Of a stretch of DNA of 38,430 nucleotides, positions 27,431 through 35,218 are shown one piece after another (position 1 is the stretch's first letter; every line of letters starts with the position of its first letter). Location: contig NZ_JAEMQA010000101.1 in the NCBI RefSeq assembly GCF_022759005.1, positions 1 through 38,430 on the forward strand. Reading direction: 5' to 3'. The stretch comes from Sulfuricurvum sp. Lineage in GTDB: Bacteria; Campylobacterota; Campylobacteria; Campylobacterales; Sulfurimonadaceae. The notes under the pieces are model-generated. The model was given only the letters and a program-made list of their open reading frames with translations, searched no databases and was not told the origin of the DNA. The translations under genes were made by a program, and so were the position numbers.

Positions 27431-28513
27431 ATGTCCGTAAAAATCTTAGATGTAATGAAACCGGGAGTCCTCTTCGGTGATGATGTGCAAAAACTCTTTG
27501 AAATTGCAAAACAAGAGGGGTTTGCACTCCCAGCGGTCAATGTGGTCAATACCGACTCGATCAACGGTGTCCTCGAAGCGGCTAAACTGGTCAACTCTCC
27601 CGTTATCATCCAATTTTCCAACGGCGGTGCCAGCTATTTCGCGGGAAAAGGGCTCAGCAACACCGATGAAAAAGCGGCTATCGCCGGTGCGATCAGCGGA
27701 GCGATGCACGTTCATATGATGGCGGAAGCGTACGGCATCCCTGTTATTCTTCATACCGACCACGCGGCACGCAAACTCCTCCCGTGGATCGATGCGTTGC
27801 TCGATGCGGGTGAAAAACACTATGCACAATACGGCAAACCGCTTTTCAGCTCTCACATGCTTGACCTCTCCGAAGAGTCTCTCGAAGAAAACGTTGAAAC
27901 GTGCGTAGCATACATGAAGCGCATGGATAAAATCGGGATGACATTGGAGATCGAACTCGGTGTTACCGGTGGTGAAGAAGACGGCGTCGATAACTCCAAC
28001 ATCGATAATGCCCTCCTCTACACTCAACCTGAAGATGTCGCGTATGCGTATGAAAAACTCAGCGCGGTGAGCAACCGATTCACCATCGCCGCATCGTTTG
28101 GAAACGTCCACGGTGTTTATAAACCCGGAAATGTCGTCCTCACTCCGATCATCCTAAACAACTCCCAAAAATATATCCAAGAAAAATTTGCCACTGCTTC
28201 AGACAAGCCCGTTAACTTCGTATTCCACGGCGGTTCGGGCTCTACCCACGCCGAAATCCGCGAGGCGATTAGCTACGGCGTCATCAAAATGAATATCGAT
28301 ACCGATACCCAATGGGCAACATGGGAAGGGGTCAAAGATTATTATGAAAAATACAAAGATTACCTCCAAGGGCAAATCGGAAATCCTGAGGGTGAAGAAA
28401 AACCGAACAAAAAATACTACGACCCGCGCAAATGGCTCCGTTACGGACAAGTCGCCCTGGTCAACCGTGTCAAAGTAGCGTTTGAAGATTTGAACGCGAT
28501 CGGTAGAAATTAA
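27431..28513 (+). CDS. fbaA: FbaA, class II fructose-1,6-bisphosphate aldolase
   Basis: It interconverts fructose-1,6-bisphosphate with dihydroxyacetone phosphate and glyceraldehyde-3-phosphate, with zinc; it acts in gluconeogenesis or glycolysis. The 360 aa match the class IIA (E. coli FbaA) length. Visible motifs are ALPAVNVVNTDSINGVLEAA, the zinc and catalytic segment VILHTDHAARK, LEIELGVTGGEEDGVDN, and VFHGGSGST. It is monocistronic with its own promoter and a strong terminator. Confidence 0.97.
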   Translation: MSVKILDVMKPGVLFGDDVQKLFEIAKQEGFALPAVNVVNTDSINGVLEAAKLVNSPVIIQFSNGGASYFAGKGLSNTDEKAAIAGAISGAMHVHMMAEAYGIPVILHTDHAARKLLPWIDALLDAGEKHYAQYGKPLFSSHMLDLSEESLEENVETCVAYMKRMDKIGMTLEIELGVTGGEEDGVDNSNIDNALLYTQPEDVAYAYEKLSAVSNRFTIAASFGNVHGVYKPGNVVLTPIILNNSQKYIQEKFATASDKPVNFVFHGGSGSTHAEIREAISYGVIKMNIDTDTQWATWEGVKDYYEKYKDYLQGQIGNPEGEEKPNKKYYDPRKWLRYGQVALVNRVKVAFEDLNAIGRN

Positions 28514-28551
28514 TCTTAACTCAATATTTTAAAGTCAAAAATGGTGAGAAA

Positions 28552-28576
28552 ATCCCGCAAGTGCGGGATATTTTTG
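28552..28576. terminator. Bidirectional rho-independent terminator between fbaA and the isomerase gene
   Basis: ATCCCGC and GCGGGAT pair around an AAGT loop. On the plus strand ATTTTTG follows. On the minus strand a TTTTCTCACC tract follows, so it can serve both convergent genes. Confidence 0.8.
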
Positions 28577-28589
28577 AGGATAGAAAGAG

Positions 28590-29432
28590 TTATTTTGCGT
28601 AGACGATTTTTGCTTTAGCGCGGAGATCTGCCATTTTTTTCTCCATCGCCGCTTTGAATTTGTCCATTTTTAAACGTTGCTCAATAAAATTTTTCACTTC
28701 ATCAAACCCGAGTTTTTTTGCCGGTTTTTTATCTTCGATATAGATAACATGGTACCCGAATTGGCTTTGAACCGGAGTCGACGAAATGGTCCCCTCTTTC
28801 ATAGCAAATGCCGCATCATTAAACGACGGTACCATTTGCCCGCGAGGGAAATAACCGAGATCCCCTCCTTTTGCAGCACTCGGTCCAGTCGATTTTGATT
28901 TTGCCTGTGCGATGAATTCATTTCTGAGTTTATCACCGCTTAGCCCCTTCATGCTTTTGATGATCGCTTGCGCTTCAGATTCCGATTTGACCAAAATATG
29001 ACGTGCGCGGATTTTTTCTTTATCGACGAACTCTTCTGGGTTAGCATCATAGTATGCTTTAACCTCTTTTGGATCGACTTTAATCGCTTCAAATTGTTGC
29101 TGTTCCCATACTTTTGCCGCCAATTGGACTTTTAAACGGCTCACAAGAGCTTCTAGCTCTTGTTTATACTCTTTTGTATCCAGTACACCGGTGCGTTGAG
29201 CATCATCATATACAAGCTCCTGCGCAATCATCCCTTCGATAATTCGCTGACGCAATTCATTTTGCTTCTCTGCGGGAAGCGTATCGAAACGCCCTTGCGT
29301 TCCTTCCATCAACACTTTATTCACTTCATCCGAGGTAATTTCATTACCATTAACCGTTGCCAAAACAGCTGCTGATGCACTTGTCGCACCCAACAATAAT
29401 CCTAAAATCCAAGCGGCATAATATCGCTTCAT
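28590..29432 (-). CDS. Periplasmic peptidyl-prolyl cis-trans isomerase (parvulin/SurA type, PEB4-like)
   Basis: The 280-aa protein starts at the ATG at 29432 (AAGGAT upstream); the longer ORF runs back through the promoter and is rejected. A signal peptide (RYYAAWILGLLLGATSASA) is followed by a SurA-N-like helical chaperone region and a parvulin domain: RARHILVKSE, KGGDLGYFPRGQM, SFNDAAFAM and SQFGYHVIYIED. It matches Campylobacter PEB4/Cj0596 and Helicobacter HP0175 in layout, which assist folding of outer-membrane proteins. Own promoter at 29481-29486. Confidence 0.92.
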   Translation of the reverse strand: MKRYYAAWILGLLLGATSASAAVLATVNGNEITSDEVNKVLMEGTQGRFDTLPAEKQNELRQRIIEGMIAQELVYDDAQRTGVLDTKEYKQELEALVSRLKVQLAAKVWEQQQFEAIKVDPKEVKAYYDANPEEFVDKEKIRARHILVKSESEAQAIIKSMKGLSGDKLRNEFIAQAKSKSTGPSAAKGGDLGYFPRGQMVPSFNDAAFAMKEGTISSTPVQSQFGYHVIYIEDKKPAKKLGFDEVKNFIEQRLKMDKFKAAMEKKMADLRAKAKIVYAK

Positions 29433-29480
29433 TGCTATCCTTGTATTTCCTCTCACTCTAAGGGGAATTTTGATCTCGGC

Positions 29481-29486
29481 ATTATA
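29481..29486 (-). promoter_or_regulatory. -10 box of the isomerase gene
   Basis: The minus strand reads TGTATTATAATGCC about 50 bases before the ATG, and a T-rich run lies further upstream. Confidence 0.5.
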
Positions 29487-29524
29487 ATACATTCGTCAGT
29501 ATAGTATGCAAAAAACAATCAATA

Positions 29525-31441
29525 TTAAACAAGATTTCCTTGTCGCTTTTGCTGTGCTATTTTAAGGTAACGCTCTATTGTCTGCAACAAGAAATGTTTG
29601 TCGATCGGTTTGGCCAAATGGGCATCAAGTCCGGCGGCGACAATACGCTCCCGATCTCCGATCAATGCATGTGCGGTGAGCGCGATTACCGGAATATATC
29701 CTCTGCCGTCACGCTTGTCAATCTCTTTGATCAAACGATTTGCCATCAAACCGTCCATTACAGGCATATCAATGTCCATCAATACCAAATCGAATTTCTC
29801 TTTCAGATACGCATCAACCGCTTTTTGTCCGTTATCAACGGCAATAACTCGATAATGCTCTTGAAGTAAGATTGTTTCCAAAAGTTTGAGATTGATCAGA
29901 TTGTCTTCGGCAACCAAGATTTTAATATTATCCGGTTTAGGGACACTTTGAACTTCGACGGAGTGAGCGATATACTCTTTTGGCATCGTATTCCAAATTA
30001 CTGCCAATGTTTTGTGGAGCGAACTCGGTAGAATCGGCAATACTACAATAGAGGGCACCGACTCGATAATAGCATCCGCTTGATCTCCGTAATCTTGCTT
30101 CATAATCGGAATGATCTGCAAACTCGGATAGGTCGATTTCAGCGCATCGATCTGAACAGGGGACAAATGGGGAACATCCAAGAATAAAACATCGCTTTCA
30201 AGCAAAGCAGGAGTGACCAAATCATGAATTGCTTTTGCTTCCACATGGAAAAGTTCCAAATATTTATACAGCAATGCACCTTGCGAGGTCAGATGATGTT
30301 CCGAGGTATAAATAGCGGCCCGAGTCCCCTCGATAAAGTCAAAAATTCCCTCTTCATTGATTTGATGAACAATCCGGAACGAAAATCGGGACCCTTTGCC
30401 ACTCTCGGATGCGAGCATAAGATGCGAGTCCATCATATCGACATATTTATGGCTCAAGCTCAATCCGATACCTAAGCCGTCTCTTCCTTTACGCTGATTT
30501 TCCCATGCCGATGCAAACGGCCGCAGAAGAGTTTTGACCCGTTCATGTTCGATACCGATTCCCGTATCGCTTACCGCATATTCAATCTCGACAAAGTTAC
30601 CTTCTTCTTTGACGATTAAAATTTCGACAAGAACGCTCCCGTCTTCTTCGGTAAATTTGATGCCGTTTTGGATCAAATTACGCAAAATTGCTAGAATTTT
30701 GTCCTGATCCCCGATAATGGTTTTCGGCAAATGCGGATCGATCAAGAACATAAGCCGAATGCCTTTAGAAAGGGCAAGATCACAAAATTGCATCGAGAAA
30801 TTTTCATACACTTCCAGAGGGTTGAAAAGCCCCAAATTGGTATGGACGCTTCCGCTTTCGACCTGCATCAATTCCAAGAGGTTCTCGATGTTACGCATCA
30901 TGGATTGAGCACTTCGACTCGTCATTTGGACGTATTCTTGTTGCCATGAACTCAGAGGAGAGTTTTTCAACAGATCGGTAAATCCGATAATCGCATTCAT
31001 AGGGGTGCGGAATTCATGCGAAATATTGGTCAAAAATTTATTTTTGAAATGTTCAAAATAACGCTCAGCAGCACGTGCCCGCTCAATGATCGAGGTGTCT
31101 CGAAACACCACTCCGACAATAGGATTAGTATCTACTAAAAGAACTTCGGACTTTACGGCGACATCATACTCCATCCCGTCTGAACGAATTTTCCCCCGAT
31201 ACTCTCCCGATTTTGAGAGCAAATAAGGCATATTGACCCCCTGCGGGTCAAACCAACTCTCCAAATCTTGAACCTCATCCAGCGAAGAGAGATGCAAAAG
31301 CTCCAGCAACGCTTCATTACATCCGACGATTACACCGGACAATTCAGCATAAATCATCGGATCCGAGTGTAGATTGGCACACGAGGTCATCAAATCAATA
31401 TGAGGCTCATGTTGTTCCAAAAATGTTTTAGAATAAATCAT
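29525..31441 (-). CDS. Soluble hybrid histidine kinase (PAS-HisKA-HATPase-pseudoREC-REC)
   Basis: The 638-aa protein has no membrane segment. A PAS-like domain is at about 20-120. The dimerisation/H-box NISHEFRTPMNAIIGF is near 140-155, the N-box NLIQNGIKFT and G-boxes (DTGIGIE, GLGIGLSLSH) follow, then a receiver-shaped region without the phospho-Asp (about 370-490) and an intact receiver (LVAEDNLINLKLLE, LVLMDIDMP, ALTAHA, AKPID). No HPt domain is encoded, so phosphorelay would need a separate HPt or a reverse flow. It lies 9 bases after a paralogous kinase gene, with AAGGAG before the ATG, so the two form an operon. The signal is unknown and must be cytosolic or delivered by a partner. Confidence 0.9.
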   Translation of the reverse strand: MIYSKTFLEQHEPHIDLMTSCANLHSDPMIYAELSGVIVGCNEALLELLHLSSLDEVQDLESWFDPQGVNMPYLLSKSGEYRGKIRSDGMEYDVAVKSEVLLVDTNPIVGVVFRDTSIIERARAAERYFEHFKNKFLTNISHEFRTPMNAIIGFTDLLKNSPLSSWQQEYVQMTSRSAQSMMRNIENLLELMQVESGSVHTNLGLFNPLEVYENFSMQFCDLALSKGIRLMFLIDPHLPKTIIGDQDKILAILRNLIQNGIKFTEEDGSVLVEILIVKEEGNFVEIEYAVSDTGIGIEHERVKTLLRPFASAWENQRKGRDGLGIGLSLSHKYVDMMDSHLMLASESGKGSRFSFRIVHQINEEGIFDFIEGTRAAIYTSEHHLTSQGALLYKYLELFHVEAKAIHDLVTPALLESDVLFLDVPHLSPVQIDALKSTYPSLQIIPIMKQDYGDQADAIIESVPSIVVLPILPSSLHKTLAVIWNTMPKEYIAHSVEVQSVPKPDNIKILVAEDNLINLKLLETILLQEHYRVIAVDNGQKAVDAYLKEKFDLVLMDIDMPVMDGLMANRLIKEIDKRDGRGYIPVIALTAHALIGDRERIVAAGLDAHLAKPIDKHFLLQTIERYLKIAQQKRQGNLV

Positions 31442-31450
31442 TTCATCTCC

Positions 31451-33391
31451 TTATACCTGCACATGTAAATATTTTTGAAGCACATATTCAAGCTTTTCGC
31501 GGGTCAAAGGTTTTGAAAGATAATCGTCCAATCCTCGACCTAAAATATATTCTCGATCCCCCTCCATGGCCAAAGCCGTCAATGCGATAATCGGCATTCG
31601 TTTCAACGAACGCTCCTCCGATTTGATCTCTTGGGTTGCCAAAATACCGTCTTTGATCGGCATATCGATATCCATAAAGACAATATCAAAAGTTTTTTCC
31701 CGACATACTTCAACCGCTTCATCACCGTCAGAAACCGCCACGACAGAAATACCATACTCTTTTAGCAATAGTTTGATCAAACGCTGATTGATAAGATTGT
31801 CTTCAACCACCAATGCATTGACCCCGCGTTGAATCTGAGGAGCAGCGACGGAAGCTGTTTGCGGGAGGTTAAATAGCACTCTCAAATGCTCTAATAAAGA
31901 TGTCGGCAATAAAGGTTTTGATAACGATAAATCGACCACATGCAGCATTTTTGCCTGCAACCGCTCTTCATGTTCCAACAGCAAAACTGTTTTGCATTCT
32001 CGTTTTAATCTTGCAAGATTCATTGTCCATTCGCTTTTTTCCTGTGATCCGATTAAATAAACCGCCTCGGTGTCGTTAAAAATAGTATCTTCAATCGCTT
32101 GTATTTTTGTAACGCTCACACCGAAACTGCGCAGATAATTCGTCAAATGGTTTGCGTCATCGAGTTTTTTCTCATCGATCAAAACTACTTTGACATGATG
32201 GGCGTTAATCATCGGCATCGCTTGATCGGATGAGCCCTCAAGCGTCAGTGCAAAACTGAATGTCGAACCTTTTCCCTCGTCACTGGTAATTTTTAGCTCA
32301 CCGCCCATCAGCAAAATCAATCCGTGTGAAAGACTAAGCCCGACTCCTAGACGGTTGTCAGCATGATCTCCTGACACAAACGGTCGAGTTACATTATTGA
32401 GTTCAGATTTACTAATCCCTTTTCCGGTATCTTTAACGCTGAATCCTATGTTGCAGGTTCCGGTCGTATTGCGTTTCAATAATTTGATCTCAACGGTAAT
32501 ACGCCCGCCCGATGGGGTAAACTTCAACGCATTATTGTACAGATTGTTCATAACCTGCTTGATTTTTCGAACATCTCCACTCACGTATGTGGGGAGTTTC
32601 GGATCAATAAAAAATTGCGCAACAACTCCTTTATCAAAGGCACTTACAACGGCACTGCGAGCCAGCTCTTCCATCTCTGAGACGATATTAAACTCACTGT
32701 TACTGACGTTTAAGCGACCATTTTGCATTTGAGCCAAATCAAGCAAATTCTCGATATTCGACATCAAATTGCGTGCCGAGCCTTGTACGGAACAAATATA
32801 TTCCAATTGCGTTTCATTCAGTGAGGTTTTTGAAAGAAGATCGATAAATCCCAAGATCCCATTCATCGGTGTGCGAAATTCATGCCCTATATTGGCCAAA
32901 AATTTACTTTTAAGCTGTTCGACTTTGACCACTTCAGCTTTTAGATCAACCAATTTACTTTGATCTTCCAACCGAAGCAGATAGAGATCTTTGCCCCCCT
33001 CTTGCAAAAGAGTTGCCGTCGCAACCATCGTACGCATTTTCCCTAAAGGATCCATTATACTTACTCCATACCCGTTTGGGCAATGGGTTCGGATATAGTC
33101 TAACCAGCTTTTGTCGAATTCGGTAAATACCTCTTCGTCCTCATGATCAAAAAGTTCACGGATGCTCTCATGTTTGTTGCGGAGTTGTTCAATATTTTGA
33201 AGAGGTACCAGATCAAAAAAAGCTTTATTCGCCCCTATCCATCCGTTTTTTTTAGTAAAAAAAAGGATCGGATTTGTATCCGTATCCAATACTTTGTAAA
33301 AGAGTTCTTTATTTATAATTTGATCGTTTTCATCTGAAAAACGGTGCTTATCGCTTCCGAAAAAGTTACTGATAAAGCCAAAGAATCCCAA
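31451..33391 (-). CDS. Soluble hybrid histidine kinase, paralogue of the downstream gene
   Basis: The 646-aa protein starts at TTG 33391, with AAGGGG 6 bases upstream and a TATAAT promoter at 33432-33437. It has a PAS-like domain (about 28-150), H-box ANIGHEFRTPMNGILGF, N-box NLYNNALKFT, G-boxes (DTGKGIS, RLGVGLSLSH), an internal receiver-like segment lacking the Asp, and a canonical C-terminal receiver (VVEDNLINQRLIK, IVFMDIDMP, ALTALAM, LSKPL). The first residues (MGFFGFISNFFGS) are hydrophobic or amphipathic and could attach it to the membrane surface. There is no HPt. Tandem duplication with the next gene is evident from architecture and residue order. Confidence 0.9.
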   Translation of the reverse strand: MGFFGFISNFFGSDKHRFSDENDQIINKELFYKVLDTDTNPILFFTKKNGWIGANKAFFDLVPLQNIEQLRNKHESIRELFDHEDEEVFTEFDKSWLDYIRTHCPNGYGVSIMDPLGKMRTMVATATLLQEGGKDLYLLRLEDQSKLVDLKAEVVKVEQLKSKFLANIGHEFRTPMNGILGFIDLLSKTSLNETQLEYICSVQGSARNLMSNIENLLDLAQMQNGRLNVSNSEFNIVSEMEELARSAVVSAFDKGVVAQFFIDPKLPTYVSGDVRKIKQVMNNLYNNALKFTPSGGRITVEIKLLKRNTTGTCNIGFSVKDTGKGISKSELNNVTRPFVSGDHADNRLGVGLSLSHGLILLMGGELKITSDEGKGSTFSFALTLEGSSDQAMPMINAHHVKVVLIDEKKLDDANHLTNYLRSFGVSVTKIQAIEDTIFNDTEAVYLIGSQEKSEWTMNLARLKRECKTVLLLEHEERLQAKMLHVVDLSLSKPLLPTSLLEHLRVLFNLPQTASVAAPQIQRGVNALVVEDNLINQRLIKLLLKEYGISVVAVSDGDEAVEVCREKTFDIVFMDIDMPIKDGILATQEIKSEERSLKRMPIIALTALAMEGDREYILGRGLDDYLSKPLTREKLEYVLQKYLHVQV

Positions 33392-33431
33392 TTTTTCCCC
33401 TTAAAATAACGATTTTGGACAAAAACCACTT

Positions 33432-33437
33432 ATTATA
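33432..33437 (-). promoter_or_regulatory. -10 box of the histidine kinase pair
   Basis: The minus strand reads TTTTTTGTGATATAATAAG about 40 bases before the TTG start, typical of a Campylobacterota promoter. Confidence 0.6.
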
Positions 33438-33469
33438 TCACAAAAAATATCTGATCTCTTTTTAAATGT

Positions 33470-33475
33470 TACAAT
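33470..33475 (+). promoter_or_regulatory. -10 box of nth
   Basis: TACAAT follows a T-rich stretch and lies 24 bases before the nth ATG. Confidence 0.5.
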
Positions 33476-33499
33476 ACGCCAAAAAAAACGGAATTACAG

Positions 33500-34150
33500 A
33501 TGATAAAAAAAGCAACCAAAAAAGAGATTGAATCGATTAAAAATGCTTTTTTAGTACGCTACAACAACGCAGTTACGGAACTTTCCTATTCAAACGCCTA
33601 TGAGCTTGTCGTCGCGGTTGCCCTCTCAGCCCAATGCACCGACAAACGGGTCAATCTGATCACACCCGCATTGTTTGAAGCCTATCCGTCCCCTCAAGCA
33701 CTGGCAAATGCCGATATAGAACACGTAAAATCTCTCATTCAAAGCTGTTCATTTTTCAATAACAAAGCAATCAATCTCATCGCTATGGCAAAACGGGTTG
33801 TCGAGGTCTATGGAGGAGATATCCCCCTCGATGAAAAGGAGTTGGTTACATTGGCGGGAGTGGGACAAAAAACGGCTCATGTCGTTTTAATCGAATACAC
33901 ACAGGCAAATCTGATGGCGGTTGACACCCATGTATTTCGTGTCAGTCATCGGCTGGGTTTGAGTGACGACCTCAGTGCAATCGCCACAGAAGAGACATTG
34001 GTCAAAAAATTTAAATCCGATCTGCATCAGCTCCATCAGGGGATGGTACTGTTCGGCCGCTACATCTGTACCGCTAAAAATCCAAAATGCGATACGGAGT
34101 GTTTTTTAACCCAATTTTGTAAAAGTAAGGATGGGTTTAAACCCAGATAA
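33500..34150 (+). CDS. nth: Nth, endonuclease III (DNA glycosylase/AP lyase)
   Basis: This base-excision repair enzyme removes oxidised pyrimidines. The 216 aa show AVALSAQCTDKRVN near the N-terminus, the helix-hairpin-helix GVGQKTAHVV with catalytic Lys, and the catalytic Asp in AVDTHVFRVSHRLGL. The C-terminal [4Fe-4S] loop reads C-x6-C-x3-C-x5-C (CTAKNPKCDTECFLTQFC), one residue longer between the second and third Cys than the usual x2. Its stop lies 15 bases before the lipoprotein gene. Confidence 0.96.
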   Translation: MIKKATKKEIESIKNAFLVRYNNAVTELSYSNAYELVVAVALSAQCTDKRVNLITPALFEAYPSPQALANADIEHVKSLIQSCSFFNNKAINLIAMAKRVVEVYGGDIPLDEKELVTLAGVGQKTAHVVLIEYTQANLMAVDTHVFRVSHRLGLSDDLSAIATEETLVKKFKSDLHQLHQGMVLFGRYICTAKNPKCDTECFLTQFCKSKDGFKPR

Positions 34151-34152
34151 GA

Positions 34153-34158
34153 TACAAT
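34153..34158 (+). promoter_or_regulatory. -10 box immediately upstream of the lipoprotein gene
   Basis: TACAAT ends 7 bases before the ATG, so a transcript from it would be leaderless or nearly so. Alternatively the gene is read from the nth transcript using the AGG just before the ATG. Confidence 0.4.
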
Positions 34159-34165
34159 AGGTCTC

Positions 34166-34381
34166 ATGAAAAGATACATTCTATTACTTTTATTGCCGTT
34201 ACTGTTTGCTGGATGTGTGAATAACCGAGGAATCAGTCTCAAATATTATAACGACTGTGAAGAGTATTATGACGTTCAGGGATATTATCACAAACAGTGT
34301 GATAAAAATATTCTCGATTATTCAGATGTAACCAACGCTTTAGAATCGAATGTAAATCCCAAATACGGAAGTGTTCGGTAA
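34166..34381 (+). CDS. Small lipoprotein of unknown function
   Basis: The 71-aa protein has a lipoprotein signal (MKRYILLLLLPLLFAGC, lipobox LFAGC), giving a mature peptide of about 55 residues after lipidation. The mature part is Tyr/Asn/Asp-rich and has two more Cys (NDCEEYYD, HKQCDK) that could form a disulfide in the periplasm. I do not recognise the family. It ends 7 bases before the convergent cmoA stop. Confidence 0.82.
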   Translation: MKRYILLLLLPLLFAGCVNNRGISLKYYNDCEEYYDVQGYYHKQCDKNILDYSDVTNALESNVNPKYGSVR

Positions 34382-34388
34382 CTGGGAT

Positions 34389-35105
34389 TTATTTGATAGC
34401 AATAAACGTAGCGAAATTCGCCCATCGGAAAAGTACTTCGCAGCTCTTGAATCCGCTATTTTTTACCATTTGTATATTTTCATTCATCGTATAGGGGATC
34501 AAAACGTTTTCAAGCGCTTCACGTTTTTGAACGATCTCATATTCGCTGTATCCCTGCACTTTTTTGAAATCATAATAGCAATCAATCAGCTCTTTGTTCA
34601 GTTTCGGATCTTCGCTCACCACTTTTTCACTAAAGATAAAAATACCCCCGTCATTCAACGTATCGCTAATCGTCCGAACCAAGGTATCCCGAACCATCGG
34701 CCGAATGAACTGCAGCGTATAGGTACTAATAATCACTTGGGCTTTTTCATACGCGAATGTGAGAATGTCTCCTTCATACAATTCGATCTTTGAACCGTAT
34801 GCTTCCACTTTTTTTCGGGCATGTTCAATCATGGCAGCAGAGTTGTCAATACCTATCAGACGAATATTTTCTCCATCCCCCATCGCACGTTCAATTTCAA
34901 GGAGTAACGAAGCAGTAGAGCATCCCAGATCATACACGATCCCTCCCTCATCAAGCGCGTTCAAGGCGAATCGGCGTGTCAATGATTGTGACTCTTTGTA
35001 AAAAGGGACGGAACGAACCAGCATGTCATCAAAAACGGCAGCAACATCCGCATCAAATTCAAATTGTTTGGAGATCGGTTTTGTAAAAAGAGTATCGGTT
35101 TTCAT
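34389..35105 (-). CDS. cmoA: CmoA, carboxy-S-adenosyl-L-methionine synthase
   Basis: It makes carboxy-SAM from SAM and prephenate, the donor for cmo5U34 modification of wobble uridine in tRNAs. From ATG 35105 it has 238 aa, the family length; the longer ORF adds a non-homologous N-terminus. Motifs are the SAM-binding [27 protein letters not shown], and the CmoA-specific [18 protein letters not shown] plus [12 protein letters not shown]. There is no Shine-Dalgarno sequence, and TACAAT ends 7 bases before the ATG. CmoB is not in the window. Confidence 0.93.
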   Translation of the reverse strand: MKTDTLFTKPISKQFEFDADVAAVFDDMLVRSVPFYKESQSLTRRFALNALDEGGIVYDLGCSTASLLLEIERAMGDGENIRLIGIDNSAAMIEHARKKVEAYGSKIELYEGDILTFAYEKAQVIISTYTLQFIRPMVRDTLVRTISDTLNDGGIFIFSEKVVSEDPKLNKELIDCYYDFKKVQGYSEYEIVQKREALENVLIPYTMNENIQMVKNSGFKSCEVLFRWANFATFIAIK

Positions 35106-35112
35106 AAAAGGA

Positions 35113-35118
35113 ATTGTA
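35113..35118 (-). promoter_or_regulatory. -10 box of cmoA, possible leaderless start
   Basis: The minus strand reads TACAAT-TCCTTTT-ATG. With the usual 6-8 bases from -10 box to start site, transcription would begin at or next to the A of the start codon. Confidence 0.4.
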
Positions 35119-35139
35119 GCGTAAAGTAGAGAAGGTTTT

Positions 35140-35184
35140 GAGGGGCACCTATTTAGTGACGAAACAAAACGGGCGATGCCCCTC
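35140..35184. repeat. Inverted repeat with 8-base arms between pyk and cmoA
   Basis: GAGGGGCA (35140-35147) and TGCCCCTC (35177-35184) flank a 29-base spacer. The unit looks like a small dispersed palindromic element and not a terminator: the arms are far apart and no T run follows. Confidence 0.5.
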
Positions 35185-35218
35185 ACCTGCTTGAGAAGCA
35201 ATTTTTAGTCCAACCCCT

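Noticed and set aside
27446-28111. 221-aa antisense ORF inside fbaA
   Set aside because: Long only because of codon bias on the opposite strand; no start signal or domain, while fbaA is unequivocal.
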